Source: Paraburkholderia sp. HP33-1 (GTDB taxonomy: Bacteria > Pseudomonadota > Gammaproteobacteria > Burkholderiales > Burkholderiaceae). Taken from it: a stretch of DNA of 64,000 nt. Below are positions 1-8,851 of the stretch, in pieces (the first letter of the stretch is position 1; each line of letters starts with the position of its first letter). Under the pieces are notes generated by a model. It ran no database searches. It had not been told where the DNA came from and was given only the letters and a program-made list of their open reading frames with translations. The stretch covers positions 434,001 to 498,000 of the forward strand of contig NZ_JAJEJR010000001.1 in assembly GCF_021390595.1 (NCBI RefSeq). Direction: 5' to 3'. The position numbers and the translations under genes are program-made.

Positions 1-245
1 ATCTGCGACAGGTCGGATTGACGGCGCTCCTCCTGGGGCACCTTCAGTCACCGTCCTTGCAGCTAGTGAAGTGTCAACAACGGTTCCCGTCGTAACCATT
101 TATTGACATCGGTGTAGAGTCCTCCGCCGGAAACGGCTTCACTCACTCACATCCAAGGCTATTTGCGTTTTTAGGTAACCATAACCATTCTAACCACCCG
201 GCTCAATACCGACCCGACCAGCTTCCCGCTGATCGACACATCAAG
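1..245. other. Left-edge region with no supported gene
   Basis: No convincing gene was found. Two plus-strand frames are open from the left edge and stop near 95 and 106, so the last residues of a truncated plus-strand gene could lie here, but neither tail is recognisable. The composition is more AT-rich than the flanking genes, as expected for intergenic DNA. Confidence 0.4.
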
Positions 246-280
246 AAAGGCCCGCTCTTAAGAATGCGGGCCTTTCTGTT
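246..280. terminator. Bidirectional intrinsic terminator
   Basis: A perfect 10-bp inverted repeat (aaaggcccgc at 246-255 and gcgggccttt at 266-275) encloses a 10-nt loop, with T-rich sequence after the stem on both strands. It lies just downstream of the minus-strand membrane protein gene that ends at 323, and would also stop anything arriving from the left edge. Confidence 0.75.
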
Positions 281-322
281 TCCAGGTTTTTTCCGCCACA
301 CGCGCAGAGCATTCCCAAAAAC

Positions 323-1123
323 TCACCGCCTCAAATGCTCCAACGTATCCCGCAACGGCATACTCGAAATCACGATCGACCCGGTAAACGGCGTATCCAG
401 ATCGACGATCACATAAATCGCCGAAGCAATCGACACGGCCCCCAGTGATATCGTCACCAGCGCCAACGCATTGCGCGGCGCGATCAACCCGAAGCTCAGA
501 AAAATCACGCCTAGCCAGAACGTCAGCATTGTGAAGAACGGCCGCGAAATCGAGCTGTGCGCTTCCTCGATGAGTTTCCAGCGCGCATCGATGACGCGCC
601 GGTACTGCGTCAACGCGTCATCGAGCGCACGCTGCTGCAACGAATCCTGCGTGCGCAATCGCCGCAACTCGCGGCCCACCGCGGTCAGCATGTCGCCAAG
701 CCGCACGCTTTCGAGTTGTTGCGAATTGTCCGGCGCACCGAGCTCGCGCGGATAGTCGCCGCTCGGTGCCGGCTCCTGCGGCCACGTCGATGCGATCGCC
801 GCCGCCGTGTACTGGCGCAGCACGCGCCGCGCTTCGTCGGCCGCGCTGCCAAGCTCGCGCAGCGTCGTGTCGAACTCGATCAGCTCGGCCGCATAGGTGC
901 GCATATCGTTCGACGCGGTATCGAAGCTCGATTTCGCCGATGCCGTCAGCAAACCCAGCACCAGCGCCGCGAACGTCACCAGCATGCCAATCACCAGTTG
1001 CACGAGCTGCACGGTCTCGTGCGCCTTGTGCTCCTCCGGCAGCAGCGGCCGCACCCCGACGCCGATGCCAGTAGCGATCAACAGCAGCGCGAACACGAGT
1101 ACGGCCGAACCGATTTCCGACAT
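323..1123 (-). CDS. DUF4239-like inner membrane protein
   Basis: The 266-residue protein has four hydrophobic segments, two near the N-terminus (about residues 6-25 and 42-62) and two near the C-terminus (about 196-215 and 220-242). A long charged, helical soluble part of about 130 residues lies between them. This layout and the segment LVTFAALVLGLLTASAKSSF after the second helix resemble the DUF4239 family, whose role is unknown. The gene stands alone, divergent from the chemotaxis gene and followed by a terminator. The family call is from memory of the motif pattern; no catalytic residues are apparent. Confidence 0.7.
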   Translation of the reverse strand: MSEIGSAVLVFALLLIATGIGVGVRPLLPEEHKAHETVQLVQLVIGMLVTFAALVLGLLTASAKSSFDTASNDMRTYAAELIEFDTTLRELGSAADEARRVLRQYTAAAIASTWPQEPAPSGDYPRELGAPDNSQQLESVRLGDMLTAVGRELRRLRTQDSLQQRALDDALTQYRRVIDARWKLIEEAHSSISRPFFTMLTFWLGVIFLSFGLIAPRNALALVTISLGAVSIASAIYVIVDLDTPFTGSIVISSMPLRDTLEHLRR

Positions 1124-1194
1124 GCGAGCGCTCCGGGCAGGAAGGGGCTTCGAGGCATTACTGATTTAACGCAAGCGGCGCCCGCGATCAACCA

Positions 1195-1221
1195 TAAAGT
1201 TTCCGTGGGGCGCGCCGTTGT
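1195..1221 (+). promoter_or_regulatory. Sigma-28 (FliA)-type promoter for the chemotaxis receptor
   Basis: TAAAGTTT at 1195-1202 matches the sigma-28 -35 consensus exactly. An 11-bp spacer follows, then GCCGTTGT at 1214-1221, which keeps the GCCG core of the -10 box GCCGATAA. Transcription would start near 1228, about 110 bases before the chemotaxis receptor start codon. Flagellar sigma-28 control of receptors is common in proteobacteria. Confidence 0.65.
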
Positions 1222-1335
1222 CCCTCAATGAGGTGTTTGCTTAATTTTCAGTCAGGTTGCGGACCGGGCCAATCGGCGTGGGCGCAGCATGCGTGGCCGG
1301 CACCATCGGCCGGGCAGCCCAAGGAGACCAGTCCG

Positions 1336-2973
1336 ATGTTGAAAAATCTGTCGATTCGCACCAGCCTCACCCTGATGATCGTGTTCTTCGGCATCGTGCT
1401 GCTGCTCGGCGCGGCCGCGGGATTGTTGTCGCTGCGCTCGTCGAACGCGTCGCTGCAACAGATGTACACGGTCGACACGCCAGCTGTTGCCGACCTCGAA
1501 GGCAGCTCCGGCCAGTTGCTGCGCCTGCGGCTCGCGCTGGCGACGTACGCATCGCTCGTCGCGCTGAACGATCAGGACGGCGCGAACGCCGTGCTCAAGC
1601 GCTTCGATCAGTACCGCAAAGCCTCCGACGAGCGGCTCGCCCACTATCTGAGCCATGCGGGTACGGATGCCGCCGAACAGCGCCTGATCGCCGGCATGCA
1701 GCAGCAGCGCGACGCGTTCCTGCACGACGGCGTCGAGCCGGCGCTCGCCGCGCTGAAGTCGAGCGACACCAACGCATTCCAGCAATTGCAGGCGCACAAG
1801 CTGCCGTCACTGTACAGCGCGTACGAGAAGGCCATGCTCGCGCTCGAGCAGCTGCAGCTCGATCACGGCGAGCAGCGCTATAAGGACGCACAAGACCTGT
1901 TCTACGCCATCAGTATGGCGGTGGCGATCGGCATGGTGCTGTCGCTGATTGGCGGCTTGCTCGCCCGCTTCGTGCTCGTGCGTTCGATCGTCACGCCGGT
2001 CGATGCGACGATCGCGCAGTTCCAGCGTATCGCCAACGGCGACCTGAGCGGCCGCGTCGAGCTGCACAGCGACAACGAAATGGGCCGTCTCGCGGCCGCG
2101 CTGCGCAGGATGCAGGAGTCGCTGATCGCGACCGTGAACGCGGTTCGTCAAGGCACCGAATCGATCGATACCGGCGTCAGCGAGATCGCAGCTGGCAATG
2201 CCGACCTGTCGCAGCGCACCGAGGAGCAGGCCGCGGCGCTCGAGGAAACGGCCGCGAGCATCGAGGAACTGACCTCGACGGTCAAGCAGACGGCCGACAA
2301 CGCGAAAGAGGCGAGTTCGCTCGCACAAGGTGCCTCGACACTGGCTGCGCAGGGCGGCGAGCTGACCGGGCAGGTGGTCGGCACGATGCAGGGCATCGTC
2401 GACGATTCGCGGCGGATCGCCGATATCGTCGGCGTGATCGAGGGGATCGCGTTCCAGACCAACATCCTCGCGCTGAATGCCGCAGTCGAAGCGGCGCGCG
2501 CGGGCGAGCAGGGACGCGGCTTCGCGGTCGTCGCGAGCGAAGTGCGCTCGCTCGCGCAGCGCAGCGCAGCGGCGGCCAAGGAAATCAAGGGCTTGATCGA
2601 CGCGTCGAGCACCCGCGTGGAGCAGGGCTCCCAGCTCGTCGAACGCTCGGGCTCGACGATGAACGAGATCGTCGGCGCGATCGCGCGTGTCAGTTCGATC
2701 ATGGGCGAAATCGCGGCGGCGGCGCTCGAACAGAGCACCGGCATCGATCATGTCAATCGCGCGGTCGGTCAGATGGACGAAGTCACGCAGCAGAACGCGG
2801 CGCTCGTCGAGCAGGCGGCCGCGGCGGCGGGATCGCTGGAAGATCAGGCGCGGCGCCTGTCGGCGGCGGTGGCGGTGTTCCGGACCGGGAGCGAGTCGCG
2901 TGGCGGTGCTTCGGCGCGCCGCGCGAAGCCGGCCGGTGAGCGGCGGCTGGAAGGCGAATTTGCTGCTGCGTGA
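1336..2973 (+). CDS. Methyl-accepting chemotaxis protein (Tar/Tsr type)
   Basis: This transmembrane chemoreceptor would control CheA through CheW. The ATG at 1336 was chosen because AAGGAG at 1321-1326 lies at good spacing and the residues that follow form a normal first membrane helix; a frame open from 1228 adds 36 unlikely residues. The 545-residue protein has a membrane helix at about 11-33, a periplasmic four-helix-bundle-like region to about 188, a second helix at about 190-212, a HAMP domain, and a long signalling coiled coil. The conserved tip [18 protein letters not shown] starts near residue 373. The tail lacks the NWETF-like CheR/CheB docking pentapeptide. The ligand cannot be told from sequence. 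Confidence 0.93.
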   Translation: MLKNLSIRTSLTLMIVFFGIVLLLGAAAGLLSLRSSNASLQQMYTVDTPAVADLEGSSGQLLRLRLALATYASLVALNDQDGANAVLKRFDQYRKASDERLAHYLSHAGTDAAEQRLIAGMQQQRDAFLHDGVEPALAALKSSDTNAFQQLQAHKLPSLYSAYEKAMLALEQLQLDHGEQRYKDAQDLFYAISMAVAIGMVLSLIGGLLARFVLVRSIVTPVDATIAQFQRIANGDLSGRVELHSDNEMGRLAAALRRMQESLIATVNAVRQGTESIDTGVSEIAAGNADLSQRTEEQAAALEETAASIEELTSTVKQTADNAKEASSLAQGASTLAAQGGELTGQVVGTMQGIVDDSRRIADIVGVIEGIAFQTNILALNAAVEAARAGEQGRGFAVVASEVRSLAQRSAAAAKEIKGLIDASSTRVEQGSQLVERSGSTMNEIVGAIARVSSIMGEIAAAALEQSTGIDHVNRAVGQMDEVTQQNAALVEQAAAAAGSLEDQARRLSAAVAVFRTGSESRGGASARRAKPAGERRLEGEFAAA

Positions 2974-3009
2974 TGCGAGCGGTGGCGCTGCGCCGCCGCT
3001 CACCGCCCA

Positions 3010-3816
3010 CTACGGCATCGCCGCGTAGTACCGCGCCACGGCATCGATTTCCTCGGGCGTCATCTGCCGCGCGATATGGCGCATCTGCTCGTTGATGTCG
3101 TTGTGCCGTTCGCCCGACGCGAACGCGTGCAACTGCGCGGCCAGATAGACCGACGATTGTCCGCCGAGCCACGGCGCCGCGCCCTTCCGATCGAGTTGGC
3201 CATGACACGCGGCGCACGGCGCGATATTGCGTTGCGGATCGCCCTGCATCACGAGCCTGACCGCGGTCGCATCGGGGCCTTCGCCGGCCCGGGCCTTCTC
3301 GACCGCCGCAGCGCGTGGCAGCGACGCGTAGTAAGCCGCCAGATCGTGCAGATCCTGGACGCTGCGTGCCGCGATGATCGGCTGCATGACCGCGCTCGGC
3401 CGCTGGCCGCTCTGGAAGTCGCGCATTTCCTTGTAGATCACATCGGCGTACTGCCCGGCGAGCGGAGGTGCGGTGACCTGCCCGTTGGCGAGTACACCGT
3501 GACACATCGAGCAGTGCTGCGTCGCGAGCGTTGCGCCACGGCCGATCGCATCCGCCATCGGGTGACCCTGGTCCGAAGGCGGCAACACGACGACGTCACT
3601 CGGCACCTGGCTGGTCGCCTTGCCGCTGTACCAGCTCGACGGCACGCCGGCGGCGCCGCAAATTCTCGCCCACAGGCTGAGGTCGCCGAACGCGGTGCTC
3701 GTTGACGGCAGCCACACGAAGCCGATCAGGATCGAGACGATCGCGATCGCGATCGTACCGCCGACGCTCCACACGAACCACGGATTGCGCAGGGTGAAGA
3801 GGCGTTCTTCGTTCAT
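3010..3816 (-). CDS. Membrane-anchored diheme cytochrome c, oxidase operon
   Basis: The 268-residue protein starts with a short cytoplasmic tail and one membrane helix (about 15-35), followed by two c-type cytochrome domains on the outer face. The heme attachment sites are CSMCH and CAACH. It resembles the two-domain cytochrome c4/c553 type. It is the last gene of the oxidase operon, and its ATG overlaps the stop of the subunit I gene by four bases (ATGA), which points to translational coupling. It probably carries electrons to the CuA centre of this oxidase; that is inferred from gene order. Confidence 0.9.
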   Translation of the reverse strand: MNEERLFTLRNPWFVWSVGGTIAIAIVSILIGFVWLPSTSTAFGDLSLWARICGAAGVPSSWYSGKATSQVPSDVVVLPPSDQGHPMADAIGRGATLATQHCSMCHGVLANGQVTAPPLAGQYADVIYKEMRDFQSGQRPSAVMQPIIAARSVQDLHDLAAYYASLPRAAAVEKARAGEGPDATAVRLVMQGDPQRNIAPCAACHGQLDRKGAAPWLGGQSSVYLAAQLHAFASGERHNDINEQMRHIARQMTPEEIDAVARYYAAMP

Positions 3817-5438
3817 CGCTGTGCCCCGATGACGACAGCCGGCACTGAAGTCTGCGGCAGTCTGAGCAGCTGGACGATCGGGACGCTGTAATTGACGACC
3901 GTGAGCCCGATCATCAGCGCGACCCACAGGCCGAAGCTGTTGAGCGCGACGGGCACGCGCTCGACCGGGTGCGCCGCGCTCGCGAAGCGGAACGCCGGCG
4001 GCTCTTCCACGGGGCCGAATTGCGACTTCGCGAGGATATAGACGAACAGCAGGCCGGATACCAGCAGGACCAATCCGCCGAGCGCCGACACAACGACCCA
4101 GAATCCCTGCCCCTGCATGCCCGCCATGGCGTAGTCGTAATAGGCCATGCGGCGCGGCGCGCCGAGCAGGCCGACCCAATGCCACGGTATCGTGACCACC
4201 ATCATGCCGATGAACCACATCCACAATTGCGTGCGCACCAGTTTCGCCGACACGATCGCGCGGCCGGTCAGTTGCGGCCACAGTTCGTACGCGATCGCGA
4301 AGTACATGATGACGATCGCGCCGCCGAAAATCAGGTGGAAGTGGCCGGTCACCCATTGCGTGTTGTGCACGGTCGAGTTCATCTGATAGCTCATGTTGAT
4401 GAGGCCGCCCGCGCCGCCGAAGCCGAGCATCACGAACGAGAACGCGAGCACCAGCATCATCGGATTGCTCCACGGCAGTGCGGTGAGCCAGCCGAGCGCG
4501 CCCTTGCCGCCGCGCAGCCGGCCGGCGATTTCCACCGACGCGCAGATCGTGAACACGGTCAGCAGCGTCGGCACCGACACCATGCCCGTGAACACCGCGT
4601 GCAGGAACTTGAAGCCCGCGCCGACCTGCGGATCGACGAACAGGTGATGGATGCCGATCGGCATCGCGAACACGAGGAACAGGATGAACGACACACGCGC
4701 CATCGAATCGCTGTAGAGCCGTCCGCCGATCGCGCGCGGCACTAGCGTGTAGTACGCGATGTACGCCGGAATCAGCCAGAAGTAGACGATCGCGTGCAGC
4801 GTCCACGAGAACAGCACCCGACCGAGGCCGGCGTCGATCGTGTGGGCAAAGCCGAGCGCGACGGGCAGGATCTGGAACAGGATCTCGAGCGCCGCGCCGA
4901 TCGCGGTCCATGCCCACAGGTACGCGCCCGCGACGTTCGCGAACATTGCGAGCGGAACGGGCTTGCCGGGATTGGCGCGCTTCCAGATGCGCAGGTTCAC
5001 GTGCATCAGCGCGACCCAGATCCACGAGCCGACCACCACGAGCACGACGCCGAGGTAGTAGAACGGACTGCCGATCATCGGCGGATAGAACGTGAAGAGC
5101 ACCGAGGCCTGGCCGAGCGCGACCGGCACCATCGCCATCACCGCGCCGACCACCAGCATGACGAGCGCAGCCCACGCCCATTTGAGGCCGACGAGGCGCT
5201 GCGCGAGCGCGAGCTCGACGATCGCGTAGCCGAAACCCATCGCGACCAGCGTCGGCAACACGTAGGCCATCATGGTGCCGTGCGCGGTCACCGATCGATA
5301 GTACAGCTCAGGGTCGCCGATCCACGGCAATAGGGGACTGCGCACCAGCATCTGCCACGCGCCGAGGCACAACGCGATCGCGAACGTGATGAAGGCGATC
5401 CAGAAATGCGCGAGTACGAGTCGCTTAGCGTGGAACAC
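3813..5438 (-). CDS. ba3-type heme-copper oxidase subunit I
   Basis: This is the catalytic subunit of a cytochrome c oxidase that reduces oxygen to water and pumps protons. The 541-residue protein has about 12-13 membrane helices. Metal ligands are visible: H53 and H368 for the low-spin heme, H366 for the high-spin heme, and H215, H264 and H265 for CuB. Y219 follows H215 by four residues, the arrangement that forms the His-Tyr crosslink. The segment HAIVYFWLIPAY is closest to the family B (ba3) enzymes, although Ala replaces the usual Pro after H215. The start overlaps the end of the subunit II gene by 14 bases. Confidence 0.92.
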   Translation of the reverse strand: MFHAKRLVLAHFWIAFITFAIALCLGAWQMLVRSPLLPWIGDPELYYRSVTAHGTMMAYVLPTLVAMGFGYAIVELALAQRLVGLKWAWAALVMLVVGAVMAMVPVALGQASVLFTFYPPMIGSPFYYLGVVLVVVGSWIWVALMHVNLRIWKRANPGKPVPLAMFANVAGAYLWAWTAIGAALEILFQILPVALGFAHTIDAGLGRVLFSWTLHAIVYFWLIPAYIAYYTLVPRAIGGRLYSDSMARVSFILFLVFAMPIGIHHLFVDPQVGAGFKFLHAVFTGMVSVPTLLTVFTICASVEIAGRLRGGKGALGWLTALPWSNPMMLVLAFSFVMLGFGGAGGLINMSYQMNSTVHNTQWVTGHFHLIFGGAIVIMYFAIAYELWPQLTGRAIVSAKLVRTQLWMWFIGMMVVTIPWHWVGLLGAPRRMAYYDYAMAGMQGQGFWVVVSALGGLVLLVSGLLFVYILAKSQFGPVEEPPAFRFASAAHPVERVPVALNSFGLWVALMIGLTVVNYSVPIVQLLRLPQTSVPAVVIGAQR

Positions 5439-5997
5439 AGCTCAGTCTCCGTGATTGTCGGGCCTGTTCGAAAAAGGCGGCTTTGTCGATCACCTTCACG
5501 TGTGCCCACATGGTCTGATGGCCGAAGCCGCAGAATTCGTGGCACGGCATCGCGTGATCGGCGGGATGGTCGAACTGCGTGTTCAGCGTCGCGACGTAGC
5601 CGGGCACGACCATCGTGTTGATGTTGGTGTCGATGACGAGCAGGCCGTGTATGACGTCGGCGCTGGTGGTGCGGATCGTGATCGGCGTATCGGCGGGCAC
5701 GAGCAGGCATTGCGGCGTGAACGAGTACTGTTGCGCGATGAAGCGCACGATCACCGAGCCGTCCGGCTGCACCGCGCTGCCGAGATTGTCCTCGGCGAAT
5801 TCGCCGGAAAGCTGCAGGCGCGAGGGGTCGACGGTCTCGACGCGCGACGGCGGCATCATCGCCCAATGCACGCCCGAGAACACGATCACGGCAAGCATCA
5901 GCAGGATCAGCGCGACCGCGAAGATCGCCCAGCGCCGCTCGGCGCGCAACGCGACCGCGTGGCCGCTACCGGGTTGATGAGAAGAGTCGGTCGACAT
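5425..5997 (-). CDS. ba3-type cytochrome c oxidase subunit II (CuA)
   Basis: The 190-residue protein has one membrane helix (about 23-45) and a periplasmic cupredoxin domain that takes electrons from cytochrome c. The binuclear CuA ligands are all present: H117, C152, C156, H160 and M163, in the pattern CHEFCGFGHQTM. It is short and has a single helix, as is typical of family B oxidases, whereas aa3 enzymes have two helices. It sits 2 bases after the small subunit gene and overlaps subunit I. No subunit III gene is present in the cluster. Confidence 0.92.
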   Translation of the reverse strand: MSTDSSHQPGSGHAVALRAERRWAIFAVALILLMLAVIVFSGVHWAMMPPSRVETVDPSRLQLSGEFAEDNLGSAVQPDGSVIVRFIAQQYSFTPQCLLVPADTPITIRTTSADVIHGLLVIDTNINTMVVPGYVATLNTQFDHPADHAMPCHEFCGFGHQTMWAHVKVIDKAAFFEQARQSRRLSCVPR

Positions 5998-5999
5998 GG

Positions 6000-6176
6000 T
6001 CAGTGGATGATGCCGCGCGGCAAAAACGCGAAAAAGTAGAAGGCGAACCAGATCGCCATCACGATCACCGTGGAGACGCCTGCCAGTGCGATCGCGCCGC
6101 GAGGACCGGCCGCGACGACGTGTTCGACTTCGTCGTCGGTCGGCGGGGCGGCACTGTACGGGTCCTTCGCTTTCAT
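6000..6176 (-). CDS. Small single-helix oxidase subunit (IIa-like)
   Basis: This 58-residue ORF starts at the ATG at 6176 and ends with TGA at 6000-6002, 2 bases before subunit II. AGGAGA lies about 9 bases upstream of the start. The protein has a charged N-terminal half and one hydrophobic helix (about 29-52, rich in Phe and Ala). Family B oxidases carry a short extra helix, subunit IIa, which supplies what is a second helix of subunit II in other oxidases; position and size fit that role. Homology was not tested. It is easily missed because of its length. Confidence 0.8.
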   Translation of the reverse strand: MKAKDPYSAAPPTDDEVEHVVAAGPRGAIALAGVSTVIVMAIWFAFYFFAFLPRGIIH

Positions 6177-6227
6177 GTGGTTGGTTCTCCTATGCGGTGC
6201 CTCGGTGGTGTGCCTCGAGGCGGCGCC

Positions 6228-7571
6228 TCAATGCAGTGGCGCCTTGCGCAGCTCGTTGACCTCGTGGGCCGTCACCGGCAGGCCGTGATTGCCCCACGCG
6301 GTGCGGATGAACGTGACGACGGCGGCCGCCTCGGTGTCGTTCAGCTCCTGGCCGAACGGCGGCATGCCGAACGGCTGCGGATTGCGTTCCGTTCCCGGCG
6401 GGAAGCCGCCGTTCAGCACGATGCGGATCGGGTTGACGGCCGAGTCCATTTCGATCGACTGGTTGCTCGCGAGCGGCGGGTAATGGGGCAGCTGTCCCTC
6501 GCCATTGTCGCCGTGGCAGATCGCGCATTTGTCCGCGTAGATCTGCTTGCCGAGTGCGAACACCTTGGGGTCCGGCGTCGCGCTCGGGCCGGTCTTGCGG
6601 CTTTGAACGTCGGGCAGTGACTTCAGATAGACGCCGATCGCCCGGATGTCCTCGTCCGTCAGGTATTGAAGGCTGTGATAAGTGACTTCGGCCATCGGAC
6701 CATAGACTGCGCCGCGTTTGGAGATGCCCGCCTGCAACAGATCGACGATGTCCTCGATGCTCCAGTCGCCGAGCCCGCCGTCCTTGTCCGAGGTCAGCGA
6801 CGGCGCGTACCAGTTCTCCACCGGAATCAGGCCGCCCGCGAACTGCTCGCGCGGCGACGAGCCGCCCAGCATGTTGATGCGGGTGTGGCACAACGTGCAG
6901 TGCCCGAGCCCTTCGACCAGATACGCGCCGCGATTCCATTCGACCGATTTGGTCGGATCGGGCTTGAACTCGCCTTCGCGGAAATAAAGGGTGCGCCAGC
7001 CGTACAGCAGATCGCGCTGATTGAACGGGAAGCGCAGCGTGTGCGGCCGGTTCGGCTGACGCACCGGCTCGACGGTCTTCAGGAACGCGAAGATCGCATT
7101 CGAATCCTCGCGCGTGACCTTCGTGTACTGGGCGATCGGCATGGCGGGGTAGATCAGCGAGCCGTCCGGCTTTTTGCCCGTGCGCATCATGTTGAAGAAC
7201 GCGTCCTCGCTCCAGGTGCCGATGCCGTACTGCGGGTCCGGCGTGATGTTCGGCGAGTACAGCGTGCCGAACGGCGTTTCCATCGCGAGGCCGCCGGCAA
7301 ACATCCTGCCGCGCGGCGCGGTGTGACACGCGATGCAGTCGCCCGCGCGCGCGAGGTATTCGCCGCGTTTGACGATGTCGGGGCGCGTGTCGGTGCCGGC
7401 GCCGGCTGTCGCGGTCGTGGCGCCCGTTTGAGCGACTTGGGGCGAGGCGGCATGCGCTGTCGTGGCGAGCGGTGCGTGGACCAGCAACGCAAGCGCGAGG
7501 CTGCCGGTCGCAAGGACGCTGGCCATGCTTGCCGGGCGCAGCCAACCGGGCGGGCGAAGTGTCGGCTTCAT
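6228..7571 (-). CDS. Triheme cytochrome c, dehydrogenase-subunit type
   Basis: The 447-residue exported protein has a signal peptide (about 1-42) and three c-type heme sites, CIACH, CTLCH and CAICH. The three-domain layout is that of the cytochrome subunit of membrane alcohol, gluconate and aldehyde dehydrogenases, which passes electrons to the respiratory chain. No dehydrogenase catalytic gene is nearby; the gene lies between another cytochrome and the oxidase. It may therefore serve as electron donor for this oxidase, or accept electrons from a dehydrogenase encoded elsewhere. Its ATG overlaps the previous stop by four bases (7568-7571). Confidence 0.9.
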   Translation of the reverse strand: MKPTLRPPGWLRPASMASVLATGSLALALLVHAPLATTAHAASPQVAQTGATTATAGAGTDTRPDIVKRGEYLARAGDCIACHTAPRGRMFAGGLAMETPFGTLYSPNITPDPQYGIGTWSEDAFFNMMRTGKKPDGSLIYPAMPIAQYTKVTREDSNAIFAFLKTVEPVRQPNRPHTLRFPFNQRDLLYGWRTLYFREGEFKPDPTKSVEWNRGAYLVEGLGHCTLCHTRINMLGGSSPREQFAGGLIPVENWYAPSLTSDKDGGLGDWSIEDIVDLLQAGISKRGAVYGPMAEVTYHSLQYLTDEDIRAIGVYLKSLPDVQSRKTGPSATPDPKVFALGKQIYADKCAICHGDNGEGQLPHYPPLASNQSIEMDSAVNPIRIVLNGGFPPGTERNPQPFGMPPFGQELNDTEAAAVVTFIRTAWGNHGLPVTAHEVNELRKAPLH

Positions 7572-8296
7572 TGCGGTTGGCTCCCGCAAGCGAGGGGCAG
7601 CCGCGCGGCGGATGCCGGTGCGGGCCGGGGATCGTCGGGGCGCGGCTGGCGCGCGAGCCAGTTCGATACCGCGGAGATGTCGCTGTCGTTCAGCTTGACC
7701 GCGATCGTGTGCATGCAGTCCGGCGCGAGCGCGTGGCGGGTGCCCGAGCGCCAGGTGCCCATCTGTCCGGCGATATAGCTCGCGTGCAACCCGAGCAGGC
7801 CCGGAATGCCGGGCTGCGTGCCGGTCATGCGCGCGCCGTGACAGGCGATGCACGCCGGTATGCCGCGCGCAGGGTCGCCATGCTTGACGAGCTTTTCGCC
7901 GGCGGCAAGCAGCTTCGACGATACGGCGGCGTGATCGGATTCGGGGTAAGGCGGCTGCAGGGCCGCGAAATACTCACTGATCTGATGCAGGTAGTCGTCG
8001 GGCAGGTACGCGAGCAGATAGCCCATCGGCGGATAGGTGCGGCCGCCGTCGCGAAATGCGATCAGCTGATTGAACAGGTACTCGGCCGGTTTGCCGGCGA
8101 TGCGTGGAAAGTAGTCGTTTTTGCGGCCCTCGCCCTGCACGCCATGACACGACGTGCAGGCGCGCACGCGCTGGTCCATCGCCGTAGGATTCGCGCCGGC
8201 CGCTGCATCGGTGGCCGCGAAAGCCGCGCCGCTCCACAGCGCGTGGAGCGCGCATAACGCGAACAGCACCGAAGAGCCGATAGTTTTGCGATACAC
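7568..8296 (-). CDS. Diheme cytochrome c, first gene of the oxidase operon
   Basis: The 242-residue periplasmic protein has a signal peptide that ends near residue 27 (GAAFA) and two cytochrome c domains with CTSCH and CIACH. Methionine residues such as those in PPMGYLL and DCMHTI could be distal ligands. It is the c4/c553-like two-domain type. It heads a six-gene minus-strand operon whose members overlap or nearly touch, so expression is probably driven from the long upstream region 8297-8851. Confidence 0.88.
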   Translation of the reverse strand: MYRKTIGSSVLFALCALHALWSGAAFAATDAAAGANPTAMDQRVRACTSCHGVQGEGRKNDYFPRIAGKPAEYLFNQLIAFRDGGRTYPPMGYLLAYLPDDYLHQISEYFAALQPPYPESDHAAVSSKLLAAGEKLVKHGDPARGIPACIACHGARMTGTQPGIPGLLGLHASYIAGQMGTWRSGTRHALAPDCMHTIAVKLNDSDISAVSNWLARQPRPDDPRPAPASAARLPLACGSQPQ

Positions 8297-8851
8297 ACCG
8301 GGCCTCGTTGGGGAACGTTCTTATTGCTCGATTTATTTACCCTGCGCGCGTGTGCGGATTGCCTTATGAATCCGGAAACGACGCATCACGGGACTACCTG
8401 TTCTTATCTGACTTGCTATTAACCGCTAATCGGAACGGGCTTGTTCGGGACCGCGAAGTACAGATGCGCAATGATGATGCAATTGTCAGGCCAAAACTTT
8501 GATCTGCGACAATGATCCGCGCTGGATGCGCCTGGGACGGCGGCTTTCGGGCTGCAAGGCACAACCCATGAGGCGCTGAAAAAACGCGCGATACCGAGTG
8601 GCAGCGTGCAGCAATTTATCGGACGCGTCAATAGAGAATGCAAAGCAAACCAGGCGTTCCGATAATCGTGGTCGACGCGGATGAAGGCGCGGCTGCATAG
8701 GGTTTTGTTGCAGCGCGGGCAATTGATCTCAATGGATCACGTGAATGTGATTATCTGATGTCGATCGATCAATTTTGCTATGAATTGCTTTTGCGCCTGT
8801 ATCTGCGTCTCATTCGCGCTGCTTCACATTTTGCGCAAACGCCGGTGCGTG
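8297..8851. other. AT-richer intergenic region upstream of the oxidase operon
   Basis: These 555 bases lie between the oxidase operon and the end of the LysR gene, both on the minus strand. No ORF with gene-like composition or a recognisable product was found. The region must hold the oxidase operon promoter; a TAAATA element (minus strand, about 8333-8338) could be a -10 box but has no clear -35 partner. No clear FNR site (TTGAT-N4-ATCAA) was seen. Confidence 0.5.

Noticed and set aside
103..131. TTGACA at 103-108 as a promoter
   Set aside because: No acceptable -10 box occurs at 16-18 bp spacing and there is no plus-strand gene downstream.
3010..5181. A very long minus-strand frame of over 700 codons running through the oxidase genes
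   Set aside because: Its first two thirds are an Arg-rich out-of-frame reading of the subunit I gene; only the part after the ATG at 3816 is a real cytochrome.
8480..8760. FNR/ANR-type sites (TTGAT ... ATCAA) for the oxidase operon
   Set aside because: TTGAT occurs, but the second half site is absent or at wrong spacing in each case examined.
8380..8780. Possible gene remnant in the AT-richer region upstream of the oxidase operon
   Set aside because: Short frames here have no recognisable product, no ribosome site and no transposase-like motif.
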